Part shown: piece after piece, positions 1 to 8,041 of the stretch
How positions within the stretch are numbered: position 1 is the first letter of the stretch
Layout of the letters: each line of letters opens with the position of its first letter
NCBI GenBank assembly: GCA_009694515.1
Contig: SHUV01000001.1
Span: forward strand, 93,886-157,885
DNA from: Candidatus Planktophila sp.
Lineage (GTDB): Bacteria; Actinomycetota; Actinomycetes; Nanopelagicales; Nanopelagicaceae
DNA length: 64,000 bases
Direction: 5' to 3'
The notes under the pieces: generated by a model
Told to the model about the DNA's origin: nothing
What the model saw: the letters and a program-made list of their open reading frames with translations, nothing else
The model's database searches: none
Made by a program: the position numbers and the translations under genes

Positions 1-713
1 GGTGCCCCTGTCAGAATAATAAGAACCGACGTGAATATCGCGCGCGGAATATCCCACGCCATTGCAGATAAGAAGTGGTAACTCAGAAAGTTAGAAAGGT
101 TGGCAGCTACTGGTGCGCCGGCTGTAAATGAAAGTTGGGAGTCGACCCCCAAAAACCACGGCCAAAATTGCAGATCCATAGCGATTCCGAAGAATTCGGC
201 GGCGAGAATTCCATAAAGAACAAGAAGTGCAATCTCCTTCTTTCCTCGCACGCTTCGTGGAAGTAACCCGACACCAAGACCAATCCAGGCAGCGGCAAAA
301 CATTGATATGCCAGCCACGGCCCGGTGCCGCCAGTAATGAGCGCTGAGAGCAACATGGAAAGTGCTCCGAGGAGAAAGCCAAATGATGGACCAAAAACTC
401 GCGCACTTAAGATCAAGAGAAACCACATAGGTTCAAGGCCCACCGCACCCGTGCCAAGTGGACGCAGCGCAGCAACTAACGCGCAAAGCAGAGCAAGGAG
501 CGCAACTGATTTTGCATCGAGTGAGCCATTGCTGACACTGATCAGAAAGAGCGCAAGTGCAAGTGGGGTAGCACAGAGAAATATCCATTGCGGATGCGAA
601 ACCTGAGTGGAGATTAGAAATGGCCAGGAGAATCCAAGTAGTCCCACCGCACTTGTTGCTGCTAGCACCAAGAACTGCAACTTCGAGAAGATAAGTATGT
701 TCTTTGTTTTCAT
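1..713 (-). CDS. ECF transporter substrate-binding S component, partial (probable cobalamin/cobalt uptake)
   Basis: This is an integral membrane protein that would bind the vitamin or metal and dock on the ECF ATPase/T module encoded just upstream. The reading frame is open from an ATG at 711-713 to the window edge, so the C terminus is missing. About 237 residues are visible, nearly all hydrophobic, with roughly six membrane segments. A central stretch with ARVFGPSFGFLLGALSM followed by GGTGPWLAYQ and a W-x-G-x-G turn is typical of actinobacterial S components that sit beside CbiO/CbiQ-like genes. Its start overlaps the ATPase stop by 4 bp (ATGA), so the two are translationally coupled. Substrate specificity is inferred from the cobalamin riboswitch at the head of the operon; a CbrT-like B12 carrier is the best guess, and cobalt or a B12 precursor is the alternative. 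Confidence 0.85.
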   Translation of the reverse strand, partial: MKTKNILIFSKLQFLVLAATSAVGLLGFSWPFLISTQVSHPQWIFLCATPLALALFLISVSNGSLDAKSVALLALLCALVAALRPLGTGAVGLEPMWFLLILSARVFGPSFGFLLGALSMLLSALITGGTGPWLAYQCFAAAWIGLGVGLLPRSVRGKKEIALLVLYGILAAEFFGIAMDLQFWPWFLGVDSQLSFTAGAPVAANLSNFLSYHFLSAMAWDIPRAIFTSVLIILTGA

Positions 714-2314
714 GAGTTTGCTGCTAACGCTGCGACAGCATGATCAACTGTGAGCCACGGTTGCGGAGACATGATCTTGGCAACTTGTGGGGCAAAGGCG
801 GGCGAACTCAGTAAAACATCGAGAGTCGAACCGTCGGCAACTATCTCACCTTCAGCTAAGAAAATAACTCGGTCAGCTAACTCGGCAACAAGTTCAACAT
901 CGTGTGTGGCAAGTAAGACTGGGTTATTAAGAGTTCTGGCATACTCTTTGAGTGCAAGCGTGAAGAGTGCTTTGGCTTGATAATCCAAACCTCGAGTGGG
1001 CTCGTCAAGAATGAGAAGTCGCGGATTTCCAGAAAGGACGATGCTGAGAACAAGTGCTAACCGCTGTCCTTCGGAAAGATCGTGCGGATGCACATTTTCA
1101 GATATTGCTGGAACAAGTCTGTTTAAGAATGCGAGCGTAGTTCCTGGAGCAAGGCCCGCTTGAGTATCGGCTTGTGTGCACTCGCCTTGCACGCTTTGGC
1201 CATAGAGTAAATCAGCTGGCTCTTGTGGAACATAACCAATCGTTTCTCGCCGCTTACTTCCTGCCAGTTCAGCCGGATCGCCACCGTAAACCCGCACCGA
1301 ACCAGCATTGGGTTTCAGGACACCCACAATCGCTTCAAGAAGTGAACTCTTGCCAGCTCCATTGCGCCCCATTAAAGCAACGATCTCTCCTTGGCCGATA
1401 ACGGTAGAAATTTTATGCAGTGCAACATCGCTGCCATATTGAATCTGAAGTGAGTCCACTTCGATCACTGGTGAAGTCGAAGGTCGTGGCTGCGCCACCG
1501 TCTGGGTATCAATATTTCTGACTTCAGTTGTAAGTCGGCGTACTTCTCGAACACTGGTGCCAAATTCGCTCAAGTTCAGCGCGCGGGCAAGTCGGATAAT
1601 TGGCGGAACAAGAGTAGATTTTTCAAGTATCTCTTCGGCGCTGCCAATGGAAGTTTCGCCATCACTTTCGATATAGATGATGCGATCCACAAACTGAATG
1701 ACTCGTTCCAAACGGTGCTCGGCAATAATGACAGTGACGCTCAGATCGTGCACCAGGCGATGCAGGACAGAGAGAACTTCCTCGGCCGCTATGGGATCTA
1801 GTGCACTGGTCGGTTCATCAAGAACTAATACTTTGGGGTGCATCACCAGCGCTGATGCGATGGCAACGCGCTGTTGTTCACCACCGCTTAGCGAACTGAT
1901 TGCTCTATTTCGAACCGAATTCAGACTGAGTAAATCAAGGACTTCCTCGACTCGCTTTCGCATTACATCTGGTGCAAAATTCAGAGCTTCCATGCCAAAT
2001 GCAATCTCTTCCTCGACGATATCTGTCACAAAACTATTAATGGGGTTCTGTCCAACAATTCCCACCAAGTGAGCAAGGGACCCTGGCTTTACCTCGCGCG
2101 TAGAAATTCCATCGACTGTGATGTCACCAGCCAGGATTCCACCTGTGTGATGGGGGACTAGCCCATTGATAAGACGCAGCAGTGAAGATTTTCCAGATCC
2201 GGTCTGGCCCATGACCAAGACCATTTCACCCTCAGCAATCTCGCAGGTCAGGTCTTCCAGGATTGTCTTGGTTGAGTGCGGATAAATCAGTGAAACATTT
2301 GAAAAGGTAATCAT
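710..2314 (-). CDS. ECF transporter ATPase, two ABC domains fused
   Basis: This is the energising subunit of the ECF importer, with two CbiO-like nucleotide-binding domains in one chain of 534 residues. Domain 1 has Walker A GQTGSGKSS (36-44), signature LSGGEQQR (142-149) and Walker B VLVLDEPT (162-169). Domain 2 has Walker A GRNGAGKSS (316-324), a weaker signature LSEGQRLAL and Walker B LLILDEPT. ATG at 2312-2314 is preferred over an upstream in-frame codon at 2362 because it begins at the conserved MITFSNVS strand and overlaps the T-component stop as ATGA. Fused A-A' ATPases are common in actinobacterial and firmicute ECF systems. It would act on the cytoplasmic face with the T and S subunits encoded on either side. 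Confidence 0.93.
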   Translation of the reverse strand: MITFSNVSLIYPHSTKTILEDLTCEIAEGEMVLVMGQTGSGKSSLLRLINGLVPHHTGGILAGDITVDGISTREVKPGSLAHLVGIVGQNPINSFVTDIVEEEIAFGMEALNFAPDVMRKRVEEVLDLLSLNSVRNRAISSLSGGEQQRVAIASALVMHPKVLVLDEPTSALDPIAAEEVLSVLHRLVHDLSVTVIIAEHRLERVIQFVDRIIYIESDGETSIGSAEEILEKSTLVPPIIRLARALNLSEFGTSVREVRRLTTEVRNIDTQTVAQPRPSTSPVIEVDSLQIQYGSDVALHKISTVIGQGEIVALMGRNGAGKSSLLEAIVGVLKPNAGSVRVYGGDPAELAGSKRRETIGYVPQEPADLLYGQSVQGECTQADTQAGLAPGTTLAFLNRLVPAISENVHPHDLSEGQRLALVLSIVLSGNPRLLILDEPTRGLDYQAKALFTLALKEYARTLNNPVLLATHDVELVAELADRVIFLAEGEIVADGSTLDVLLSSPAFAPQVAKIMSPQPWLTVDHAVAALAANS

Positions 2315-3054
2315 GATGCGACCATCACAGTTGCAGCCGCTAAAGCACCTATAACAAACCAAAAATCACGAGCAAGCCACGGTGCGGGGCGATAGCGAGA
2401 CCTTTTTCTACTCTCGCCATACCCGCGGGAATCCATCGATTGCGCCAGCTGCAAAGAGCGAGTGAGAGTTTCCTCCAGTAGTGGCAGAGCGATAGAGCGC
2501 AAAGAGACTTTCTCGATGCCTCTCATCTGTTGCGCTCTTCTTATTCGTTTCACACTCTGCGCGAGTTGCGGAAAGACAGAGGTGGCAATTACAAGGGTGA
2601 TACCAATTTCATAGATAAATACGGGCAAGACTCGGAGCAATTTGTGTGGGCTAGTTAGAGCAGATGCTGCTCCGAAGAGAGCGATCATGGTGGCGATGAT
2701 GACACCTTCGTGAACCGATGATGAGAGTCGCTCCAGGGTTACTGCGCCACCGATACGGATTCCGGGCATCCAGGAAGGTAATTCTAGGATTGGAATCCGA
2801 AAGAGTTCGGTTCCTGGAATCGGAACGCCAATGAGTACTCCCATGAGTGCGCGGATTGTGATGATGAAAACTCCAACTCGAAGAGACCACCAGAAAGTTG
2901 CATTCCAAGGTGATCCGTCTCTTCGCAGGTAGACAACTAAAGCCGCTACACCCACAGTGGCAAGTGCCACCCAGGTGTTATCTAAAGCCACGATTCCAAT
3001 TGCGAGAATCAGCGACCAGACCCACATAGTCAGTGGGTGTAGCGGTTTAGTCAT
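2311..3054 (-). CDS. ECF transporter transmembrane T component (CbiQ/EcfT family)
   Basis: This 247-residue membrane scaffold couples the ATPases to the S component. It has hydrophobic segments near the N terminus (about 7-40 and 50-75), a mid-protein pair, and a C-terminal helix. The cytoplasmic coupling region carries RSLQLAQSMDSRGYGESRKRS, matching the family pattern of an Ala/Ser-Met-x-x-Arg-Gly-Tyr/Phe-Gly motif. The gene ends in an ATGA overlap with the ATPase and begins 12 bp after the secreted-protein gene, so all four genes read as one transcript below the riboswitch. Confidence 0.9.
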   Translation of the reverse strand: MTKPLHPLTMWVWSLILAIGIVALDNTWVALATVGVAALVVYLRRDGSPWNATFWWSLRVGVFIITIRALMGVLIGVPIPGTELFRIPILELPSWMPGIRIGGAVTLERLSSSVHEGVIIATMIALFGAASALTSPHKLLRVLPVFIYEIGITLVIATSVFPQLAQSVKRIRRAQQMRGIEKVSLRSIALPLLEETLTRSLQLAQSMDSRGYGESRKRSRYRPAPWLARDFWFVIGALAAATVMVAS

Positions 3055-3066
3055 AAGTGTTGCTAG

Positions 3067-3606
3067 TTACTTCTTGACAAGTGCGGCCGGAGTTTTAATT
3101 TCCACGCCACATTCCTTCTTTGGATATCCATTAAAGCCGCAGATGAGTCCTGATTTATCTGCCCGGACTTTCACCGCTTGGCCCAAGACATCGATACCTT
3201 GTGAGCTCATCGCAGTTGTGACACAGCGAGTGATTGTTTTTTGCACCATTTCACCTGCAGGTGCGTATGCCTTGTTTCCAAAGTCAACAACGAGTCCGAT
3301 GCGCTTCTTGCCAGAAACCGCTTTGGTATTTCCACAGATAGTTGTGAAATTGGGCTTCACAGAAGGTGCTACTGATGGAATGTCATCGTTACTAAATACG
3401 AACGACCATCCTTCAACTGCGCCATCTTTGATATCAACAGTTGGTCCTGTCATTGCGGCGGTCCAGGTAGTGGCACCTGGTGCTGCTTGGAAGTAACCCC
3501 AATAGCGGTAGCCCTTAGCGGCTGCTGCTTGAGATGGCGTTATGGAAATCACCTGCGATGTGATTAAGAAGATCGCGAAGAGTTTGGCTGTCTTAATGTG
3601 TTTCAT
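3067..3606 (-). CDS. secreted SCO2322-like protein, first gene of the riboswitch-controlled ECF operon
   Basis: The product is 179 residues with a signal peptide (MKHIKTAK, hydrophobic core, probable cleavage after PSQA at about residue 26). The mature part begins with an aromatic YRYWGYFQ segment and ends with a Cys pair in SGLICGFNGYPKKECG. From memory this matches the actinobacterial SCO2322 family, which lives beside ECF transporters and resembles part of DUF4430/transcobalamin-like proteins; I could not test this. It lacks a clear C-terminal membrane anchor. ATG at 3604-3606 is chosen because an AGGAG lies 11-15 bases upstream and the signal peptide starts there. Its place directly behind a cobalamin riboswitch suggests an extracytoplasmic role in B12 or cobalt capture. 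No biochemical role is known to me. Confidence 0.75.
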   Translation of the reverse strand: MKHIKTAKLFAIFLITSQVISITPSQAAAAKGYRYWGYFQAAPGATTWTAAMTGPTVDIKDGAVEGWSFVFSNDDIPSVAPSVKPNFTTICGNTKAVSGKKRIGLVVDFGNKAYAPAGEMVQKTITRCVTTAMSSQGIDVLGQAVKVRADKSGLICGFNGYPKKECGVEIKTPAALVKK

Positions 3607-3618
3607 GTACTGGAGTCT

Positions 3619-3641
3619 CCTGTGTAAGAGAGTCTCACAGG
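3619..3641 (-). promoter_or_regulatory. RBS-sequestering hairpin, putative riboswitch expression platform
   Basis: On the minus strand CCTGTG (3636-3641) is complementary to CACAGG (3619-3624), with an 11-base loop. The 3' arm contains the AGG of the AGGAG ribosome binding site (about 3617-3621) for the secreted-protein gene starting at 3606. No U-run follows, so translational control is more likely than termination. Confidence 0.5.
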
Positions 3642-3727
3642 GGTAGCTCGCAAGCAGTAGGCAAATGTGGCCTAGTAACTGTTGGACTACACCCCGCAAA
3701 CCTCGGCGGGTGTTGGTCTAATGCAAA

Positions 3728-3850
3728 TATCTAGGTGGGTAATCCGACTTGATTAGAAGTTAAAGCTTCTGCTCTTACGGTTGCGGGTCAGCGTCGGATT
3801 TGCACCGAACTTCCCCCACGGAGATATCCATTAAGTTGTGGTCGAACCAA
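3728..3850 (-). ncRNA. cobalamin riboswitch (aptamer)
   Basis: Read on the minus strand, the sequence carries the conserved core of the cobalamin riboswitch in order: GGGAAG (3810-3815), GGTGCAAATCC (3796-3806), CGCTGACCCGCAACCGT (3777-3793), and, after a variable hairpin with AGAAGC/AAGCTTTAACTTCT, AGTCGGATTACCCACCT (3733-3749). These match the family consensus elements GGTGaAAaTCC, CGCtGaCCCGCAACtGT and AGtCaGgAtACCtGCC. A further GC-rich hairpin (3689-3713) lies between aptamer and gene. It sits 120 bp upstream of the ECF operon and points toward it. The outer limits are approximate. Confidence 0.93.
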
Positions 3851-3904
3851 ACCACATGAGCTGACCCTTGGCAACTAGCCACGCAAGGACATAAGGTGCG
3901 CGAT

Positions 3905-4906
3905 ATGGAATATAGACGCCTCGGAAGTTCAGGAATGTATGTCTCAGAGATTTCATATGGAAACTGGGTTACCCATGGATCCCAGGTTGAATCTGAAGCA
4001 GCTGTAAAATGTGTGAAGGCTGCCCTCGATTGCGGCATCACAACATTTGATACCGCAGACGTCTACGCTGGAACCAAGGCAGAAGTTATTTTAGGTAGAG
4101 CGCTCAAAGGCGTCCGCCGTGAATCATACGAATTACTTACCAAGGTCTACTGGCCAACTGGACCTGGAAAAAATGATCGCGGACTCTCTCGTAAACACAT
4201 TATGGAATCTTGCAACGCTTCACTTAAGCGTCTGAAAACTGATTACATCGATCTTTATCAAGCACATCGTTTTGATGTGGAAACACCGCTGGAAGAAACC
4301 TTAAGCGCCTTTGATGATCTGATTCGCCAGGGCAAAGTCCACTACATCGGCTTCTCGGAATGGACCGCGCCACAGATAGCCCAGGCGCTTGCGATTCAAG
4401 ATGCACGTGGATACAACCGATTTGTCTCCAGCCAGCCTCAGTATTCTGCGCTCTGGCGAGTGATTGAAGCTGAAGTTGTTCCGCTTTCAAAGAAAGAAGG
4501 AATAGGTCAGATTGTTTGGTCACCCATGGCGCAAGGAGTGCTCACTGGCAAGTACCTGCCGGGTGTGAAACCACCGGCTGGTTCAAGAGCCACCGACAAG
4601 AAGAGCGGAGCAGGTTTTATCTCAGCCTTTATGAGAGATGAAATTCTGGTAGCTGTGCAAAATCTGAAACCGATTGCGGCAGATCATGACTTAACTATTT
4701 CTCAGCTTGCTCTGGCCTGGGTATTGCAGAACGAGAATGTCTCTTCTGCAATCATGGGTGCTACTAAACCGGCTCAGGTGAAAGAGAATGTCAAAGCAGC
4801 TGGAGTAAAGCTCTCACTCGATGTCATGGCAGCTATCGATAAAATCTTGGGGGATTTACCGGAACGCAGGGCTGATCAAGATAAAACTCCAAGGCCACGT
4901 GCTTAA
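3905..4906 (+). CDS. aldo/keto reductase family protein
   Basis: The 333-residue product is a TIM-barrel NADPH-dependent oxidoreductase of the YghZ / potassium-channel-beta type. The catalytic set is visible: FDTADVYAGTKAE supplies Asp and Tyr, KVYWP the Lys, and QAHRFD the His region. The C-terminal cofactor site is seen in SSAIMGATKPAQVKEN. The ATG at 3905 (MEYRRLGSSG) is preferred because this is the usual family N terminus and AAGGTG lies 6 bp upstream; an in-frame GTG at 3896 is the alternative. It is transcribed divergently from the cobalamin riboswitch, so the two promoters must share the 3850-3905 interval. The substrate is unknown; reduction of small aldehydes or ketones is the family activity. 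Confidence 0.9.
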   Translation: MEYRRLGSSGMYVSEISYGNWVTHGSQVESEAAVKCVKAALDCGITTFDTADVYAGTKAEVILGRALKGVRRESYELLTKVYWPTGPGKNDRGLSRKHIMESCNASLKRLKTDYIDLYQAHRFDVETPLEETLSAFDDLIRQGKVHYIGFSEWTAPQIAQALAIQDARGYNRFVSSQPQYSALWRVIEAEVVPLSKKEGIGQIVWSPMAQGVLTGKYLPGVKPPAGSRATDKKSGAGFISAFMRDEILVAVQNLKPIAADHDLTISQLALAWVLQNENVSSAIMGATKPAQVKENVKAAGVKLSLDVMAAIDKILGDLPERRADQDKTPRPRA

Positions 4907-4915
4907 GGTAAAAAG

Positions 4916-5446
4916 TTAGAAAGAATCTCCGCGTTTGATTGCTGGCTTTGGCGTGCGCATTCTGCGCATCTGAGTGGATCGAAGCCAGCCATACATTCCA
5001 ATGCCTTTGTGTTCGGCGCCGGGGAATTTCTCGGTCACTACCGTCTTGAGTTTTCGACTGAGGAAGAATCCATCAACTACTGAGGTTAGAAGTACTCCGT
5101 ACATAATGAAGATACTTCCGAGTTGAAAGAGCCTAGAGGGAATGAGGGTCAGAACTAGAACCACGAAGATAATTGGCAGGAAGTATTCGCCCACTGAGCG
5201 ACGGGCATCAACATAGTTACGAACAAATCTCTTAACCGGCCCCTTATCGCGAGCAGGTAGCGCGCTCTCATCTCCGCGAAGATAAGCAGCTCGCTGTGCT
5301 ACGCGTGCAGCACGCGAAGCTTCTTTGGCGCGAGCCTTCTCCGCCTTAGTAGATGCAGGTGCAAGAGAAGAAACTTTGCGTGCAGCTTCGGCCTCTCTAC
5401 GCTTAGGAGTCGGGCGACCTTTTTTATCGTCAGTTGATTCAGTCAT
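4916..5446 (-). CDS. DUF3043 membrane protein
   Basis: This 176-residue protein has a long basic, alanine-rich N-terminal half beginning with GRPTPKRREAEAARK, then DKGPVKRFVRNYVDARRSVGEYFLP and two membrane segments (about 92-108 and 112-132). That layout is diagnostic of actinobacterial DUF3043 proteins, whose function is unknown. It lies tail-to-tail with the aldo/keto reductase (9 bp apart) and 8 bp downstream of nadA, so it is probably cotranscribed with nadA. The charged N-terminal tail would be cytoplasmic. Confidence 0.88.
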   Translation of the reverse strand: MTESTDDKKGRPTPKRREAEAARKVSSLAPASTKAEKARAKEASRAARVAQRAAYLRGDESALPARDKGPVKRFVRNYVDARRSVGEYFLPIIFVVLVLTLIPSRLFQLGSIFIMYGVLLTSVVDGFFLSRKLKTVVTEKFPGAEHKGIGMYGWLRSTQMRRMRTPKPAIKRGDSF

Positions 5447-5454
5447 GGGCGCAA

Positions 5455-6600
5455 CTATAGAGCGAGCATCTGTTCTAGAGCCAACTTTGCGTACTTTGCT
5501 ACGCGTGGATCGACCTTAATCTCATTGACGACATGGCCGGCGATGATGGACTCCATCGACCAGACCAGGTGCGGCAGGTCGATTCGATTCATAGTCGAGC
5601 AGTAGCAGACCGTCTTATCCAGGAAGACCACTTCCTTATCTGGATTATTGGCAGCTAATCTGGCGACTAAATTCAACTCGGTACCGACTGCCCATTTACT
5701 GCCGGGAGCTGATTGCGAAACAATCTGAATTATTTTTTCGGTACTTCCTACGACATCTGCTGCAGAGACAACCTCATATTGGCATTCTGGATGAACAATG
5801 ACTTGCACGCCAGGAATCCGTGCACGCACCTCATGAATTGACTCGAGTGAAAAGCGACCATGAACTGAGCAATGTCCACGCCAGAGAATCATCTTCGCTC
5901 CACGGATTTCATCTTCGGTGAGCCCGCCCATTGGTTTCCATGGATTCCAGAGAACACAATCATCTAACGATAAGCCAAGTGATAACACCGCAGTGTTGCG
6001 CCCTAAATGTTGGTCGGGCATAAACAAGACTTTTTCAGATTTAGCAAAGGCCCACTCCAGTGATTTCTGGGCATTCGATGAGGTGCAAATAGTTCCACCA
6101 TGTTCGCCGGTGAAACTCTTGATTGCCGCAGATGAATTCATATATGTCACTGGCGTCGTGCGCGAGGCAACACCTAACTTCTCTAGCTCTTTCCAACATT
6201 GATCCACTTGATTAGCAGTGGCCATATCTGCCATAGAGCAACCAGCAGCTAGGTCCGGAAGTATGACTCTTTGCTTCGAGCTAGTCAGAATGTCGGCGCT
6301 TTCTGCCATGAAATGCACACCACAGAAGAATATGAACTCGGCCGAACTTTGATCGGCCGCGGCTTGTGCGAGCTTGAATGAATCACCGGTGATATCGGCA
6401 AATCGGATGACTTCATCGCGTTGATAATGATGGCCAAGGATCAGGGCGCGATCACCTAATGTGGCTCGCGCAGCTATCGCTCTATCAACCAAGGCGGGGT
6501 CACTTGCAGCCGGTAACTCACCCGAGCATGAGACTCCCCGTTCCGAGGCCAGGTCTGTACCTTGGCCTAAGACGAGCAGCTCTGAGAGTGAGATGGACAC
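5455..6600 (-). CDS. nadA: quinolinate synthase NadA
   Basis: NadA condenses iminoaspartate with dihydroxyacetone phosphate to give quinolinate for de novo NAD synthesis, using a [4Fe-4S] cluster. The three cluster cysteines are visible in FFCGVHFMAESADILT, GTICTSSNA and KTVCYCSTMNRID. The substrate-binding GHHYQRDEVI and HPECQYEVV motifs are intact. I use the GTG at 6598-6600 (VSISLSELL) as start because the longer option, GTG at 6660, would abut the divergent erpA start with no room for a promoter and has no ribosome site. No nadB or nadC is in the window. Length is usual for the actinobacterial form. Confidence 0.92.
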   Translation of the reverse strand: MSISLSELLVLGQGTDLASERGVSCSGELPAASDPALVDRAIAARATLGDRALILGHHYQRDEVIRFADITGDSFKLAQAAADQSSAEFIFFCGVHFMAESADILTSSKQRVILPDLAAGCSMADMATANQVDQCWKELEKLGVASRTTPVTYMNSSAAIKSFTGEHGGTICTSSNAQKSLEWAFAKSEKVLFMPDQHLGRNTAVLSLGLSLDDCVLWNPWKPMGGLTEDEIRGAKMILWRGHCSVHGRFSLESIHEVRARIPGVQVIVHPECQYEVVSAADVVGSTEKIIQIVSQSAPGSKWAVGTELNLVARLAANNPDKEVVFLDKTVCYCSTMNRIDLPHLVWSMESIIAGHVVNEIKVDPRVAKYAKLALEQMLAL

Positions 6601-6647
6601 GGGAGTATTGTCATCTCTTTCGGTTAGCCACGGCAACCCGGCGCGAG

Positions 6648-6655
6648 TATTATTA
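6648..6655. promoter_or_regulatory. putative bidirectional -10 element between nadA and erpA
   Basis: TATTATTA reads as a TATTAT -10 box on the plus strand, ending 7 bp before the erpA ATG, which would give a leaderless erpA mRNA. On the minus strand it reads TAATAATA, placed to give a leader of about 40 bases before the nadA GTG at 6600. No convincing -35 box is seen on either side, so this is tentative. Confidence 0.35.
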
Positions 6656-6660
6656 GCCAC

Positions 6661-7023
6661 ATGACTACTGAAATGACTTCAACTCCTGTCGAGCTTACAA
6701 CTGGCATCACACTTACCGATGTCGCGGCCGCAAAGGTTTCAGCCCTGTTGGCGCAAGAAGGTCGCGATGACCTCTACCTTCGTGTGGCAGTGCAACCAGG
6801 TGGCTGCTCTGGTCTTAAGTACCAGCTCTACTTCGATGATCGTGCACAAGATGGCGATATCGCTCGTGAATTCGGTAGCGTCAAAGTTGTCGTAGACAAG
6901 ATGAGTGATCCATATTTGATGGGTGCCTCAATTGATTTTGTAGACACAATCGAAAAGCAGGGTTTCACAATTGATAATCCTAATGCGCAAGGTTCATGCG
7001 CATGCGGCGATTCATTTAACTAA
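6661..7023 (+). CDS. erpA: iron-sulfur cluster insertion protein ErpA (A-type carrier)
   Basis: This 120-residue A-type carrier hands Fe-S clusters to target enzymes. Its three conserved cysteines are present: one in QPGGCSGLKYQLYFDD and two in the C-terminal GSCACGDSF. The N-terminal 15 residues are variable, as in other actinobacteria. It is divergent from nadA, a [4Fe-4S] enzyme and a plausible client. A TATTAT box just upstream suggests a leaderless transcript. Confidence 0.92.
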   Translation: MTTEMTSTPVELTTGITLTDVAAAKVSALLAQEGRDDLYLRVAVQPGGCSGLKYQLYFDDRAQDGDIAREFGSVKVVVDKMSDPYLMGASIDFVDTIEKQGFTIDNPNAQGSCACGDSFN

Positions 7024-7063
7024 TCTCTTCGTTTACTTCTTTTTTTTTGGATAGATTGCGCCT

Positions 7064-8041
7064 ATGAAGATCGGCGTCGCAGGTTCTGTTGGGCTAGATC
7101 ACATCATGACTTTTCCCGGAAAGTTCACAGACTCACTGGTCGCCGGTTCACTCGAAAAAGTTTCGCTCTCCTTCCTTGTCGATGGACTCGATGTCCGCCG
7201 CGGAGGATGTGCCGCCAATATTGCATTCGGTCTTGGTGTTTTAGGACTTAACCCAATCTTGATTGCCGCAGTAGGTAAAGATTTTGCTGATTACGATGCC
7301 TGGCTGACACGTCATGGTGTGGACACATCGCACGCCCTTGTCTCCACCGAGCAACACACTGCTCACTTCACAGTCACAACTGATACCGAGTTAAACCAGA
7401 TTGCCTCGTTCTTCCCGGGTGCAATGTCAGAGGCTCGCAATATTGAGCTAAAGCCAATCATCGACAAGGTAGGAAAGCTCGACATCCTGGTTATTTCTCC
7501 AGATGATCCGGAGGCGATGCTGCGTCACACAGAAGTGGCAATTGCGATGGGAATCGCGGTAGCAGCAGATCCTTCCCAGCAGATGGCGCGCATGAGCGGG
7601 GAAGAGATTAAGAAACTTATTGATGGCGCTACCTATCTTTTTATGAACGAATACGAATTAGCACTAGCAATTCAAAAAACCGGCTGGAGTGATCACGAAA
7701 TTCTGCAGCGCGTGAAATATCGGATTGTCACTTTGGGTTCAGAAGGTGCTCGGGTTGAAAGTATTGGTGGAACTTTCATTAAAGTCGGATGCGCCAAAGA
7801 GAAGGCAAAAGTTGATCCAACAGGTGTGGGTGATTCCTTTAGATCTGGCTTCGTTGCCGGGCTTGCTTGGGGACTATCTCACGAGCGTTGCGCCCAGCTT
7901 GGTTCAATGATTGCTACCTATGTGATTGAAACAACCGGAACCCAGGAATATCAATTTACTAGCGCTGAATTTCTCACTCGCTTCACCGAGGCTTATGGAG
8001 ATAAAGCGGCGAGTGAAATCGCCAGCCATCTTCCGGCTTAA
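7064..8041 (+). CDS. PfkB family carbohydrate/nucleoside kinase (adenosine-kinase-like)
   Basis: The 325-residue product has the ribokinase fold. The N terminus MKIGVAGSVGLDHIM and RRGGCAANIAFGLGVLG give the substrate lid and the first PfkB signature. DPTGVGDSFRSGFVAGL near residue 253 is the second signature, with the anion hole and catalytic Asp. In mycobacteria and streptomycetes a close relative (adenosine kinase, Rv2202c type) sits beside erpA-like and ctaC genes as here, so purine nucleoside salvage is a fair inference; ribose or another sugar remains possible. The 3' end overlaps the convergent gene by 4 bp. Confidence 0.85.
   Translation: MKIGVAGSVGLDHIMTFPGKFTDSLVAGSLEKVSLSFLVDGLDVRRGGCAANIAFGLGVLGLNPILIAAVGKDFADYDAWLTRHGVDTSHALVSTEQHTAHFTVTTDTELNQIASFFPGAMSEARNIELKPIIDKVGKLDILVISPDDPEAMLRHTEVAIAMGIAVAADPSQQMARMSGEEIKKLIDGATYLFMNEYELALAIQKTGWSDHEILQRVKYRIVTLGSEGARVESIGGTFIKVGCAKEKAKVDPTGVGDSFRSGFVAGLAWGLSHERCAQLGSMIATYVIETTGTQEYQFTSAEFLTRFTEAYGDKAASEIASHLPA

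Noticed and set aside
91..426. Minus-strand frames of 111 and 99 residues near the left edge
   Set aside because: The real frame is the open S-component frame running off the window; these are shifted readings of the same DNA.
3775..4041. An 88-residue frame on the minus strand across the riboswitch
   Set aside because: It overlaps the aptamer core and the 5' end of the aldo/keto reductase and has no ribosome site or family resemblance.
7036..7050. Run of nine T after erpA as a terminator
   Set aside because: No stable hairpin precedes the T-run; it is more likely part of the promoter or leader of the kinase gene.
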